This document shows positions 6,109 to 11,774 of a stretch of DNA of 11,774 nt, in pieces (the first letter of the stretch is position 1; each line of letters opens with the position of its first letter). The notes under the pieces were generated by a model that did not search any database, was not told the origin of the DNA, and saw only the letters and a program-made list of their open reading frames with translations. The stretch covers positions 1 to 11,774 of the forward strand of contig DKPS01000046.1 in the NCBI GenBank assembly GCA_002471345.1. The letters run 5' to 3'. A program made the translations under genes and the position numbers. This DNA is from Saprospiraceae bacterium UBA7328 (lineage in GTDB: Bacteria > Bacteroidota > Bacteroidia > Chitinophagales > Saprospiraceae).

Positions 6109-7244
6109 ACAGGATTTTTCACAATAAATTTATGCGTCCTATCTGCCATAATCTCCCCAATATCATCTTGAATAAAGTGATTGGCATTTTCAAACTGCTC
6201 ATGATCTTGGCCTTTGGCTCCTGGTACTGAGTTGATCCATTTTTCTTGTATACTCGGTCGTCCTAGCAAGTGATCTTTTAATCCTATGAAAGAGATGAAT
6301 GGCTTTTCAAATTTCTTCAATCCTTCCCATGCTGGTAACTGCTGACCTACTATTCCTGTATTCATCGAAGGCAATGTCCGTGGTCCAGCCATATAGATGA
6401 ATGATGGGAACGGAGCATCATATGCAGCCATTTCTCCCTCAGACAATTTGTTCGCAGTGGACTGTTGCATTATTTGCCCTATGAAATTGCGGGTGTTCTG
6501 TAAGCAATATAAAATCCATGCTTGAAACATATCAGGCATTCCTTTGAACCAATATTTTGCAATATCCTTATAGCCTTTGATCTTAGGATTTACCACAAGA
6601 GGATTAGGAATGTAGAATGGATTAGTCTCCTCAGTTGCTAATGGTAGTTCTCCATTGGCTAATATTACTCGAGCAAATAAATCTGGATTTTCACCGACTA
6701 GGCGAGCACCTATCACACTTCCCCAGTCCTGTATAAAACAAGTAATGTTCTTCAATTTTAATTGCTGAATGAACTGAAGTATCAGATCACAATGCTTATC
6801 GTAGATGTGATATTGCTCTTTGATGGGCTTGTCAGAGCGTCCCATGCCTATCATATCAGGAGCGATGCATCTATAACCTTGAGCGGTAAGAAGAGGGATC
6901 ATTTTACGATACAGATAGCACCAGACAGGTTGGCCATGGAGCATCAGAATGATCTGCCCGTCCTTAGGACCTTCATCTAGGTAATGCATTCTCAGACCAT
7001 CTATTTCAATATAGTTAGGTTGGAAATCAAAGCCCGAAAGATTTTCAAATTGTGAATCTGGAGTACGGACATATTCCACCCCTTCTTTAGTTTGATGAAT
7101 AGTCACAGATTCGTCCCAGAATACTTCCTTAGGATATGGAGCGACTTCCATTACTCTTCTTTCACCACCTTTTTCAAAGTCTATCTGAATTGGTGATTTC
7201 ACAACCTTAGCTGCAGTCTTTTTGATAAATTTCTTTAAACTCAT
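6105..7244 (-). CDS. Haloalkane dehalogenase-like alpha/beta hydrolase with N-terminal extension
   Basis: 379 residues from the ATG at 7242-7244. The core (about 60-379) is an HLD-I-type hydrolase: HGQPVW loop (103-108), nucleophile elbow FIQDWGSVIG with Asp173 and halide-binding Trp174, cap Trp243 in FQAWIL as the likely second halide ligand, acid Asp324 in GLKDHLLG, and His356 in ANHFIQDD. The GLKDHLLG block is close to the corresponding segment of DhlA. Residues 1-58 form a basic, then mixed extension that normal dehalogenases lack; it has no clear signal peptide. This is the first gene of the long operon, 288 bases from the divergent TetR gene, with a 16-base palindrome 47 bases before its start. 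Its sequence differs clearly from the next hydrolase, so the pair is not a recent duplication. Substrate unknown. Confidence 0.9.
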   Translation of the reverse strand: MSLKKFIKKTAAKVVKSPIQIDFEKGGERRVMEVAPYPKEVFWDESVTIHQTKEGVEYVRTPDSQFENLSGFDFQPNYIEIDGLRMHYLDEGPKDGQIILMLHGQPVWCYLYRKMIPLLTAQGYRCIAPDMIGMGRSDKPIKEQYHIYDKHCDLILQFIQQLKLKNITCFIQDWGSVIGARLVGENPDLFARVILANGELPLATEETNPFYIPNPLVVNPKIKGYKDIAKYWFKGMPDMFQAWILYCLQNTRNFIGQIMQQSTANKLSEGEMAAYDAPFPSFIYMAGPRTLPSMNTGIVGQQLPAWEGLKKFEKPFISFIGLKDHLLGRPSIQEKWINSVPGAKGQDHEQFENANHFIQDDIGEIMADRTHKFIVKNPV

Positions 7245-7290
7245 TCTTTTTAGATTTTATATCTTCGGGTCATACTAAGATGGGCTAATT

Positions 7291-7306
7291 TAGGTTTTAA
7301 ATCCTA
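7291..7306. promoter_or_regulatory. Candidate operator 1, TAGGTT-N4-ATCCTA
   Basis: A near-perfect palindrome (TAGGTTTTAAATCCTA) in the divergent gap between the dehalogenase operon and the TetR gene, 47-62 bases before the operon start. The two other copies of the same dyad are at 10072-10087 and 10263-10278. A further 10-base palindrome, TAATCGATTA, follows at 7308-7317. Binding by the adjacent TetR protein is inferred. Confidence 0.55.
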
Positions 7307-7532
7307 CTAATCGATTAACCTGATATAATAGTTCTAAAAGTGAGAGCAGCTGACAAAATCATATTTGTGAAGTGATTTAAAAACATATCATATCGCCTAT
7401 GAACAACACATTGATCCTCAATTTATTAGCATATTTCTCGATCCGTAGCTATGCTATGCATCTCTAAATCTGCCAATTCTTGAGAACCAAGCCGTCATTC
7501 TCGTCAGAAAACATAGTTATTAAATTACTTCC

Positions 7533-8183
7533 ATGAAAAAAACTCAACTCAAAATATTAAACAATGCAACAGCCCTTTTTAACAGAAAAGGGGTCAGCAA
7601 TGTAAGATTGCAAGATATAGCTCAGAAATGTGGTATCAGTGCAGGCAATCTCTCCTACCATTACAAGACTAAAAAAGACTTAATGGAAGGAGTACTACAG
7701 TTGATGACGGATAACCGTAGCAAAATGAGTGCCGCCAATATGGAGTATGTGGAGAATAATGATTATACAAAGGTGAGCACTAATTATATCAGATTTCAAG
7801 TAGAGCATCGGTTTTTTCAAAGAGATTTATTAGAGATTATTAAGTTAGTGCCTGAAGCTGCAGCTCTTTTCGAGAAGCATATGAATCAAGTCATCAGTTT
7901 TACTAAAAATGGTATTTACCTTGCAGCGGGTAAAGGAATTATTATACCTGAACCACATGAAAACCATTTTTACTATTTCGCAAAAAATATATGGGGGATA
8001 TTGAATTCATGGTTGATAGAAAGAGAGGTGCTAGGAGAAGAAAATGTAAGCATGGAAAGCATTCTTATAGCTATTTGGGAATTTCATTACCCATATTTCA
8101 CAGAGAAAGGATTAGAAGTTTATGAGGAATTGAGGAAGAATTTGCCGAGTATGATTAAGGAGGAGATGGCTGTTGATAATTGA
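7533..8183 (+). CDS. TetR/AcrR-family transcriptional regulator
   Basis: 216 residues. The N-terminal DNA-binding domain is clear: an opening helix ILNNATALFNRKGVSNVRL, then the helix-turn-helix LQDIAQKCGISAGNLSYHYKTKKDLM (about 26-51). Residues 55-216 are a helical ligand-binding and dimer domain typical of Bacteroidota TetR proteins, aromatic-rich near HENHFYYFAKNIWGILNSW (about 144-162). It is transcribed away from the haloalkane dehalogenase operon, a common arrangement for a local repressor that releases DNA when it binds a pathway substrate or product. The palindrome at 7291-7306 in the shared gap is a natural target. Its gene converges with the sulfatase gene, and the repeat at 8190-8268 follows its stop immediately. 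Confidence 0.93.
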   Translation: MKKTQLKILNNATALFNRKGVSNVRLQDIAQKCGISAGNLSYHYKTKKDLMEGVLQLMTDNRSKMSAANMEYVENNDYTKVSTNYIRFQVEHRFFQRDLLEIIKLVPEAAALFEKHMNQVISFTKNGIYLAAGKGIIIPEPHENHFYYFAKNIWGILNSWLIEREVLGEENVSMESILIAIWEFHYPYFTEKGLEVYEELRKNLPSMIKEEMAVDN

Positions 8184-8189
8184 GGTTTT

Positions 8190-8268
8190 GAAGTTCAAGT
8201 TTCAAGTACAAGATCAAAAATCCATTATTAGCTAGGAGCTTATTGAACTTGATTCTTGAACTTGATCT
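8190..8268. repeat. CAAGT/ACTTG inverted repeat between convergent genes
   Basis: The left half contains AGTTCAAGTTTCAAGTACAA; the right half (8240-8267) TTGAACTTGATTCTTGAAC and is 26/28 identical to 5080-5107. The halves pair imperfectly (about 17 of 25 positions without gaps) around a spacer of about 20 bases. Its position between the TetR and sulfatase stops would let it act as a two-way transcription stop, but it lacks a GC-rich stem, so this is uncertain. Confidence 0.7.
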
Positions 8269-8328
8269 TAACTAAAAAGTTACAGAATCAAATACCTAAT
8301 TATCTTCTCCACTAATTGTTTTTAAATT

Positions 8329-9972
8329 TCAATTCTGCCAATAAGCAAATTCATCTTCCTTCTTCTTCGTTTCATTGATATGTTTATCTACGTGAACGGG
8401 AGAGCTCAATGCTCCTTCCCAAATCGGGTCAGCTTGTTCCGCTAAAAATGCAGCTAGTAAACTCGATAATTCGTTGTTTTTAGTTGTGTTTTGGTCCACT
8501 AAATTATTTTGCTCCGTTGGATCATATTGTAAATCAAAAAGCCATTTCTTCTTTTGCTGTTGATCCCAGAGTAGTTTCCAATCGTCTTTGATGACTTGAG
8601 AGAAAGTACCATTCTTAGTAAATAAGGGACGTTCAGGACTACCTGTTTTTGCACCTGTTAGATAGGGAAGCATATTCGTTCCATCTAGTTTACGATCGGT
8701 CGGTAGGGTAGCACCAGCTAGATCGGCGACTGTATTAAAAATATCAATATTGGAAATACGTCCATTATAAACTTGTCCAGCAGGAACACTATCGGGATAG
8801 TTGACAATAAATGGCACGTGAATGCCACCTTCAAAAAGTGATAACTTCCATCCTCGATAGGGCTTATTGACATCAGGTAAGCCTACATAATATGGAGCAC
8901 CATTATCACAGGTGAAAATAATAATCGTGTTGTCTTCAATACCATTATCTTTTAGAGCCTGACGGATTTTTCCTACTCCTCTATCCACTGATTTTACCAT
9001 TGCAGCTTGCACTCTTTCGATATGATCTTCTATATAAGAAAGTGCATCATAGTCCGATTTCAGAGCTTGCAATGGGGTATGCACTGCCCAATAGGCGAGG
9101 TATAAAAAGAAGGGCTGGTTCTTGTTTTTATCAATGACTTTGACAGCCTCATTCGTGAAATAATCGGTCAAGTGGTCATCTGGATGAAATCTACCACTGT
9201 CATTAAATTCAACCGCATAAGGCAAATTTGCCCATAGGAATTTATCAATTGGGTCAAAATCTAATTTCGCATTCACCACATTAGGGTCAGCTTCTGGTAA
9301 AAACAATCCACCCGTTTCCATCCACAAACTTTCATCAAAACCTTGATTGTGAGGTTGGAACTTTTCTGCTCCTCCCAGATGCCATTTGCCGATATGAACA
9401 TTATGATATCCAGCAGGCTTTAATATTTCTGGTAAAATGATTTCAGATGGAGGCAGACCTATTTCAGTCATTGATGGTAAGTCTTCATCAGCAGCGACAT
9501 TATAGATAAAGGGCTGTACCGATTCTTTATTCCAATCTGCTATAAACTTCCCAAATCCTTTAGAGGTAGGTGTATATTCGAAGCCAAAACGTGTGGAGTT
9601 TCTACCTGTTAACAGGGATGCTCTGGATGCTGCACAAACCGCTGTAGTCGCATAGCCATTTCGACACAAGGCCCCATCGGCTGCTAATTGGTCAATATTA
9701 GGGGTTTTAAATTGCCCATTTGCCATGCCACCGCCATAGCTGCTTACTTCATTGAAGCCCATATCATCAACCAAAATCACTATGATATTGGGTTTGTCCG
9801 AAGTCCTTGTGCTTGATCCATCTTTCCATACTATTGTTTGGTTTTGGCTTACTGGATTTTTAATACTGGAAATTATGCCTGGCATCCTGTGCCAATTGTA
9901 TTTAAACCAGATGCTGCCTGATATTCCTATTAGGACTAAAATGCCGAGAATTATGAGGAGCTTTTTTTTCAT
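8329..9972 (-). CDS. Type I sulfatase (arylsulfatase family), membrane-anchored or exported
   Basis: 547 residues. The N-terminus has a basic start and hydrophobic stretch (residues 4-22), a signal peptide or membrane anchor. The sulfatase core follows: metal-binding DDMG (Asp69-Asp70), the formylglycine site CAASR (Cys113 to Arg117, matching C-X-A-X-R) followed by ASLLTGR, HIGKWHLGG (Lys196, His198), His298 in AVHTP, and metal ligands Asp356-Asn357 in CDNGAP. The C-terminal subdomain ends with a lysine/glutamate-rich tail. The Cys form needs oxidation by a formylglycine-generating enzyme encoded elsewhere. Expected reaction: hydrolysis of sulfate esters, in Bacteroidota usually on algal or host glycans in the periplasm. 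No SusC/SusD pair or glycoside hydrolase is in view, so a non-glycan substrate is possible. A perfect dyad lies 100 bases before its start. Confidence 0.94.
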   Translation of the reverse strand: MKKKLLIILGILVLIGISGSIWFKYNWHRMPGIISSIKNPVSQNQTIVWKDGSSTRTSDKPNIIVILVDDMGFNEVSSYGGGMANGQFKTPNIDQLAADGALCRNGYATTAVCAASRASLLTGRNSTRFGFEYTPTSKGFGKFIADWNKESVQPFIYNVAADEDLPSMTEIGLPPSEIILPEILKPAGYHNVHIGKWHLGGAEKFQPHNQGFDESLWMETGGLFLPEADPNVVNAKLDFDPIDKFLWANLPYAVEFNDSGRFHPDDHLTDYFTNEAVKVIDKNKNQPFFLYLAYWAVHTPLQALKSDYDALSYIEDHIERVQAAMVKSVDRGVGKIRQALKDNGIEDNTIIIFTCDNGAPYYVGLPDVNKPYRGWKLSLFEGGIHVPFIVNYPDSVPAGQVYNGRISNIDIFNTVADLAGATLPTDRKLDGTNMLPYLTGAKTGSPERPLFTKNGTFSQVIKDDWKLLWDQQQKKKWLFDLQYDPTEQNNLVDQNTTKNNELSSLLAAFLAEQADPIWEGALSSPVHVDKHINETKKKEDEFAYWQN

Positions 9973-10061
9973 AGGAGTTTTGTTATTTTGAAATCTGCCA
10001 AATTTTCAAAAAATGGCTTGTCTGCTGTTGCAGAGCAATGTAGTATTTTGAAATTGAAATT

Positions 10062-10097
10062 AATAATATATTAGGTTGTAAAACCTAATATATTATT
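10062..10097. promoter_or_regulatory. Perfect 16-base inverted repeat containing candidate operator 2
   Basis: The arms AATAATATATTAGGTT and AACCTAATATATTATT are exact reverse complements separated by GTAA. The inner part (10072-10087) is the TAGGTT-N4-AACCTA dyad also seen at 7291 and 10263. It lies 90-125 bases before the sulfatase start and 7 bases after the stop of the small frame at 10104-10184. It may be an operator, a terminator for that small frame, or both. The stem is AT-rich, and no long T run follows on either strand, which favours protein binding. Confidence 0.6.
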
Positions 10098-10103
10098 CTT
10101 GCC

Positions 10104-10184
10104 TTATTTTGATTCAAATGCTATCTCTTCATAATTTTCATGCCATCCCAATGGTAAATCTCGATAGCGATCTTTTAAGTTCAT
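10104..10184 (-). CDS. Possible 26-residue peptide or gene remnant
   Basis: An ATG at 10182-10184 opens a frame reading MNLKDRYRDLPLGW, then HENYEEIAFESK, and a TAA stop. The composition looks protein-like (charged and aromatic residues, few rare codons) rather than random AT-rich DNA. An in-frame stop lies just before the ATG, so it is not the tail of an open upstream frame. A hairpin follows 7 bases after the stop. It could be a small gene, a relic of a longer one, or chance; I do not recognise it. Confidence 0.3.
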   Translation of the reverse strand: MNLKDRYRDLPLGWHENYEEIAFESK

Positions 10185-10262
10185 ATTTTATGATGGTGTA
10201 TTGTTAGATGTTGGAGATATTTAGTCTCAATATTTAGTTAAGTATTAAGTTTAATGCAATTA

Positions 10263-10278
10263 TAGGTTATAGAACCTA
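10263..10278. promoter_or_regulatory. Candidate operator 3, TAGGTT-N4-AACCTA
   Basis: Perfect dyad TAGGTTATAGAACCTA, 31-46 bases before the ATG of the redoxin gene, where it would overlap the promoter and block transcription if bound. It is identical in half-site and spacing to the dyad at 10072-10087 and one base different from that at 7291-7306. Confidence 0.6.
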
Positions 10279-10308
10279 ATGATTGGTTTAATTGGTTATA
10301 TTTAGCTC

Positions 10309-11483
10309 ATGTCTAGTATAACTCAGAAAATACCAGAAGCTTTTCGGGCAGAATCCGAAGCCTCTTGTGCTTGGTTTTCTAAAAAAGAGGGTATTGAATT
10401 TAAGGTTACTGGAGTAGTCGATCCGGAAAAAATAATCACCAGAGAAACAGCCACATCTTCTAGAGAGATTGAACTTATCCTATGTGGTAATCAGGCTGGT
10501 AACGATTTGTGTCTGCGTGAACGTTTTGAGGTTAAACCTTCAGGCACTGGGTTTGAGATTCGTCACCTTGCTGATATTGAGCCTGAGTCTGGTTCTCCTG
10601 CTCCTTTGTTAGACCCGCCTAAAGGAACGCGAAAGGATTGGCTCGAGATGATTGCAGCTAAGCATGATTTTATTGTTTTGGTTTTTTATAGAGGGTTTTG
10701 GTGTCCGCCCTGTCGTCTTGAGTTATTGAGTTATTGAGTTATCAAAAGAAAGGCATTGTGCATGAAATACGCCAAGCTGGTGGAGAAATTTATGCAATCA
10801 CTAGTGAACCCCATACTTTAGCTAATAATGCTCAAAAGGAGTGGAAATCTGATATTGAACACATCGGTGATCCTCATCATGAAATCCTCGCTGATATTCA
10901 TGACCGGGGTTGGCTTTCCCTATTTATTTGGAATTATAAGCCTGGTTTTAGGGAAGAGGTGACAAAGAATCTTTCTCACCCCAATGGTATTTATCAACCA
11001 GGTGTTCTAGCTGTAACGCGAGAGGGGCGAGTATTGTACCGATAGAGGAGCGTACCTAATCGTAAAAATGTAGGAGGTGCGTCTTGTAGGGTTACCGCCC
11101 AGCATGTTTGGAAGATGGTGCAAAAAGCATTACCACAAGACCAGGATTCACCTTTGGACGAAGAAGCAGAGTTAGATAGTAAGCATTATCCTTTTCCGTT
11201 TTTTCTCCTTATGGTCTTTGCAAGTGGATGGTTTATCAGACCTAATTACTTTGTGATGGCCACTAATGATCATTCATTGGGTCAGATTAAGAAGCAATTT
11301 GTTGTCGCCAGACGGAGGATTATTCTATTTGCTATTTTTTGGATTGCCGCTATCATTTTGCTACCATACTGGCTTACAGTTGTTATCTTTTTAATCTGGG
11401 TGGCCATAATTACCCCACAGATTTATGAACTTTATAGATCAGGCGATTATAATACCAAATTTGGAACAGCGGATAATGTTTAA
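10309..11483 (+). pseudogene. Redoxin (AhpC/TSA-like) membrane protein gene, broken by an 8-base duplication and a stop
   Basis: Three collinear pieces reconstruct one protein. Piece 1 (10309-10737, 142 residues) has an unidentified N-terminal domain of about 95 residues, then a thioredoxin-fold start ending FYRGFWCPPCRLEL (Cys132, Cys135). Piece 2 continues QKKGIVHEIRQAGGEIYAIT to VLYR at 11042. Piece 3 continues RSVPNRKNVGG, then two hydrophobic segments near the C-terminus. The first break is a run of GAGTTATT at 10720-10743; removing one 8-base copy restores CRLELLSYQKKG and makes the gene exactly 389 codons including stop. The second is TAG at 11043-11045, where tryptophan (TGG) would fit; pieces 2 and 3 share a frame. 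The intact product would be a redoxin, possibly peroxide or thiol related, tethered to the membrane. Two lesions favour a true pseudogene. Confidence 0.87.
10720..10743 (+). repeat. Three tandem 8-base units, GAGTTATT
   Basis: GAGTTATT, GAGTTATT and GAGTTATC follow each other directly. Eight bases is not a multiple of three, so each gain or loss shifts the redoxin frame; two units would leave it open. Slipped-strand duplication is the simplest origin. Confidence 0.9.
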
Positions 11484-11523
11484 TGAGATTTCATCCATTA
11501 CAGAATAATAAAACATCAATACA

Positions 11524-11774
11524 ATGATAGGAGTCATAGCCACACTGAAAATACAAGAAGGAAAAGGAGCTGAATTTGAGGAAGTAGCCAAACAACTGGT
11601 TGAAAAAGTGAATGCCAATGAAGAAGGAGTAGTATACTATGACTTGTATAAGCAAGATGATACAACTTATGTTTTCTTAGAGAGATACAAGGATCAAGAA
11701 GCACAAGACGCACATGGCAAAACAGACTATTTTAGAGAGCTTGGTGCTCAAATGGGAGGTTTTATGGCAGGCGC
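11524..11774 (+). CDS. Putative quinol monooxygenase (ABM domain), 5' part
   Basis: The ATG at 11524 opens a frame of 83 complete codons running off the window. The sequence MIGVIATLKIQEGKGAEFEE, then NEEGVVYYDLYKQDDTTYVFLERYKDQEAQDAHGKTDYF, is a textbook antibiotic-biosynthesis-monooxygenase (YgiN-like) fold: strand-helix-strand, the VxxYDLY strand, the FLERYKDQEA turn and the histidine in AHGKTDYF. Such proteins are about 95-100 residues long, so only the last few are missing. Members form dimers and oxidise quinols or related aromatics without a cofactor; many have no proven substrate. It lies 40 bases after the redoxin gene's end, on the same strand, and may share its transcript. Confidence 0.88.
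   Translation, partial: MIGVIATLKIQEGKGAEFEEVAKQLVEKVNANEEGVVYYDLYKQDDTTYVFLERYKDQEAQDAHGKTDYFRELGAQMGGFMAG

Larger units (their letters stand above)
9973..10308. other. 336-base gap between divergent sulfatase and redoxin genes
   Basis: The gap holds two copies of the TAGGTT-N4-AACCTA dyad, one embedded in a perfect 16-base-arm hairpin, and a 26-codon minus-strand reading frame between them. It should contain both divergent promoters. I could not find a convincing match to the Bacteroidota -7/-33 promoter consensus by eye, and see no RNA gene. Confidence 0.6.

Noticed and set aside
6762..6980. Plus-strand reading frame of 72 residues
   Set aside because: Antisense to the nucleophile region of a well-supported haloalkane dehalogenase-like gene.
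7467..7517. Minus-strand 16-codon frame MFSDENDGLVLKNWQI in the divergent gap
   Set aside because: Too short, with no hairpin or repeat support; a chance frame is the simplest reading, though a leader peptide cannot be excluded.
5025..8268. CRISPR array
   Set aside because: The repeats are dispersed, imperfect and separated by genes, with no regular spacers and no cas genes.
9752..9991. Plus-strand reading frame of 79 residues over the sulfatase 5' end
   Set aside because: Antisense to the sulfatase signal region; its apparent hydrophobicity is a shadow of that sequence.
1..10010. Recurring CTGCCA(A/G)ATT-like words near gene ends (about 4, 7470, 8334, 9997)
   Set aside because: Similarity covers only about 8-10 bases, with inconsistent positions relative to genes, one inside the sulfatase coding end; not distinguishable from chance.

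Overview
The window looks like chromosomal DNA from a member of the Bacteroidota, probably marine or algae-associated. I infer this from the AT-rich sequence, the lack of clear Shine-Dalgarno motifs before most starts, a formylglycine-type sulfatase with an N-terminal membrane segment, a four-helix-bundle (S23/IVS-type) gene, and the general style of the TetR and redoxin proteins. It is an inference; there is no rRNA or other taxonomic marker here.

Layout. Positions 1-7244 hold one long minus-strand gene series, read from right to left: two haloalkane dehalogenase-like hydrolases (6105-7244 and 5123-6016), a membrane-anchored protein with a dimeric-barrel-like core (4402-5022), a four-helix membrane protein (3936-4388), a DUF1330 protein (3529-3933), a fatty acid hydroxylase/sterol desaturase family di-iron enzyme (2567-3499), a membrane + DJ-1/Hsp31-like fusion (860-2101), an allene-oxide-cyclase-barrel-like protein (50-853) and the first codons of another gene (1-38). 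A TetR-family regulator (7533-8183, plus strand) diverges from this series. It converges on a large sulfatase (8329-9972, minus). To the right are a 336-base regulatory gap, a broken redoxin-membrane gene (10309-11483) and the 5' part of an antibiotic-biosynthesis-monooxygenase (ABM) fold gene (11524 to the window end).

The gene content suggests an inducible catabolic or detoxification cluster: hydrolytic dehalogenation, di-iron hydroxylation, small dimeric-barrel proteins, and a DJ-1-type protein that could handle reactive carbonyls. The actual substrate cannot be read from the sequence.

Three observations stand out. (1) A 16-base palindrome, TAGGTT-N4-AACCTA, occurs three times, only between genes: ahead of the dehalogenase operon, ahead of the sulfatase and ahead of the redoxin gene. 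It is a strong operator candidate, perhaps for the local TetR protein. (2) A CAAGT/ACTTG-rich imperfect inverted repeat fills the gaps between the operon genes and the TetR-sulfatase gap. In one copy a four-helix-bundle gene sits between the two arms, which suggests a small mobile element and its gene-less relatives. (3) Two genes are broken in ways that can be reconstructed: the four-helix-bundle gene by one extra base, and the redoxin gene by an 8-base tandem duplication plus one stop codon.
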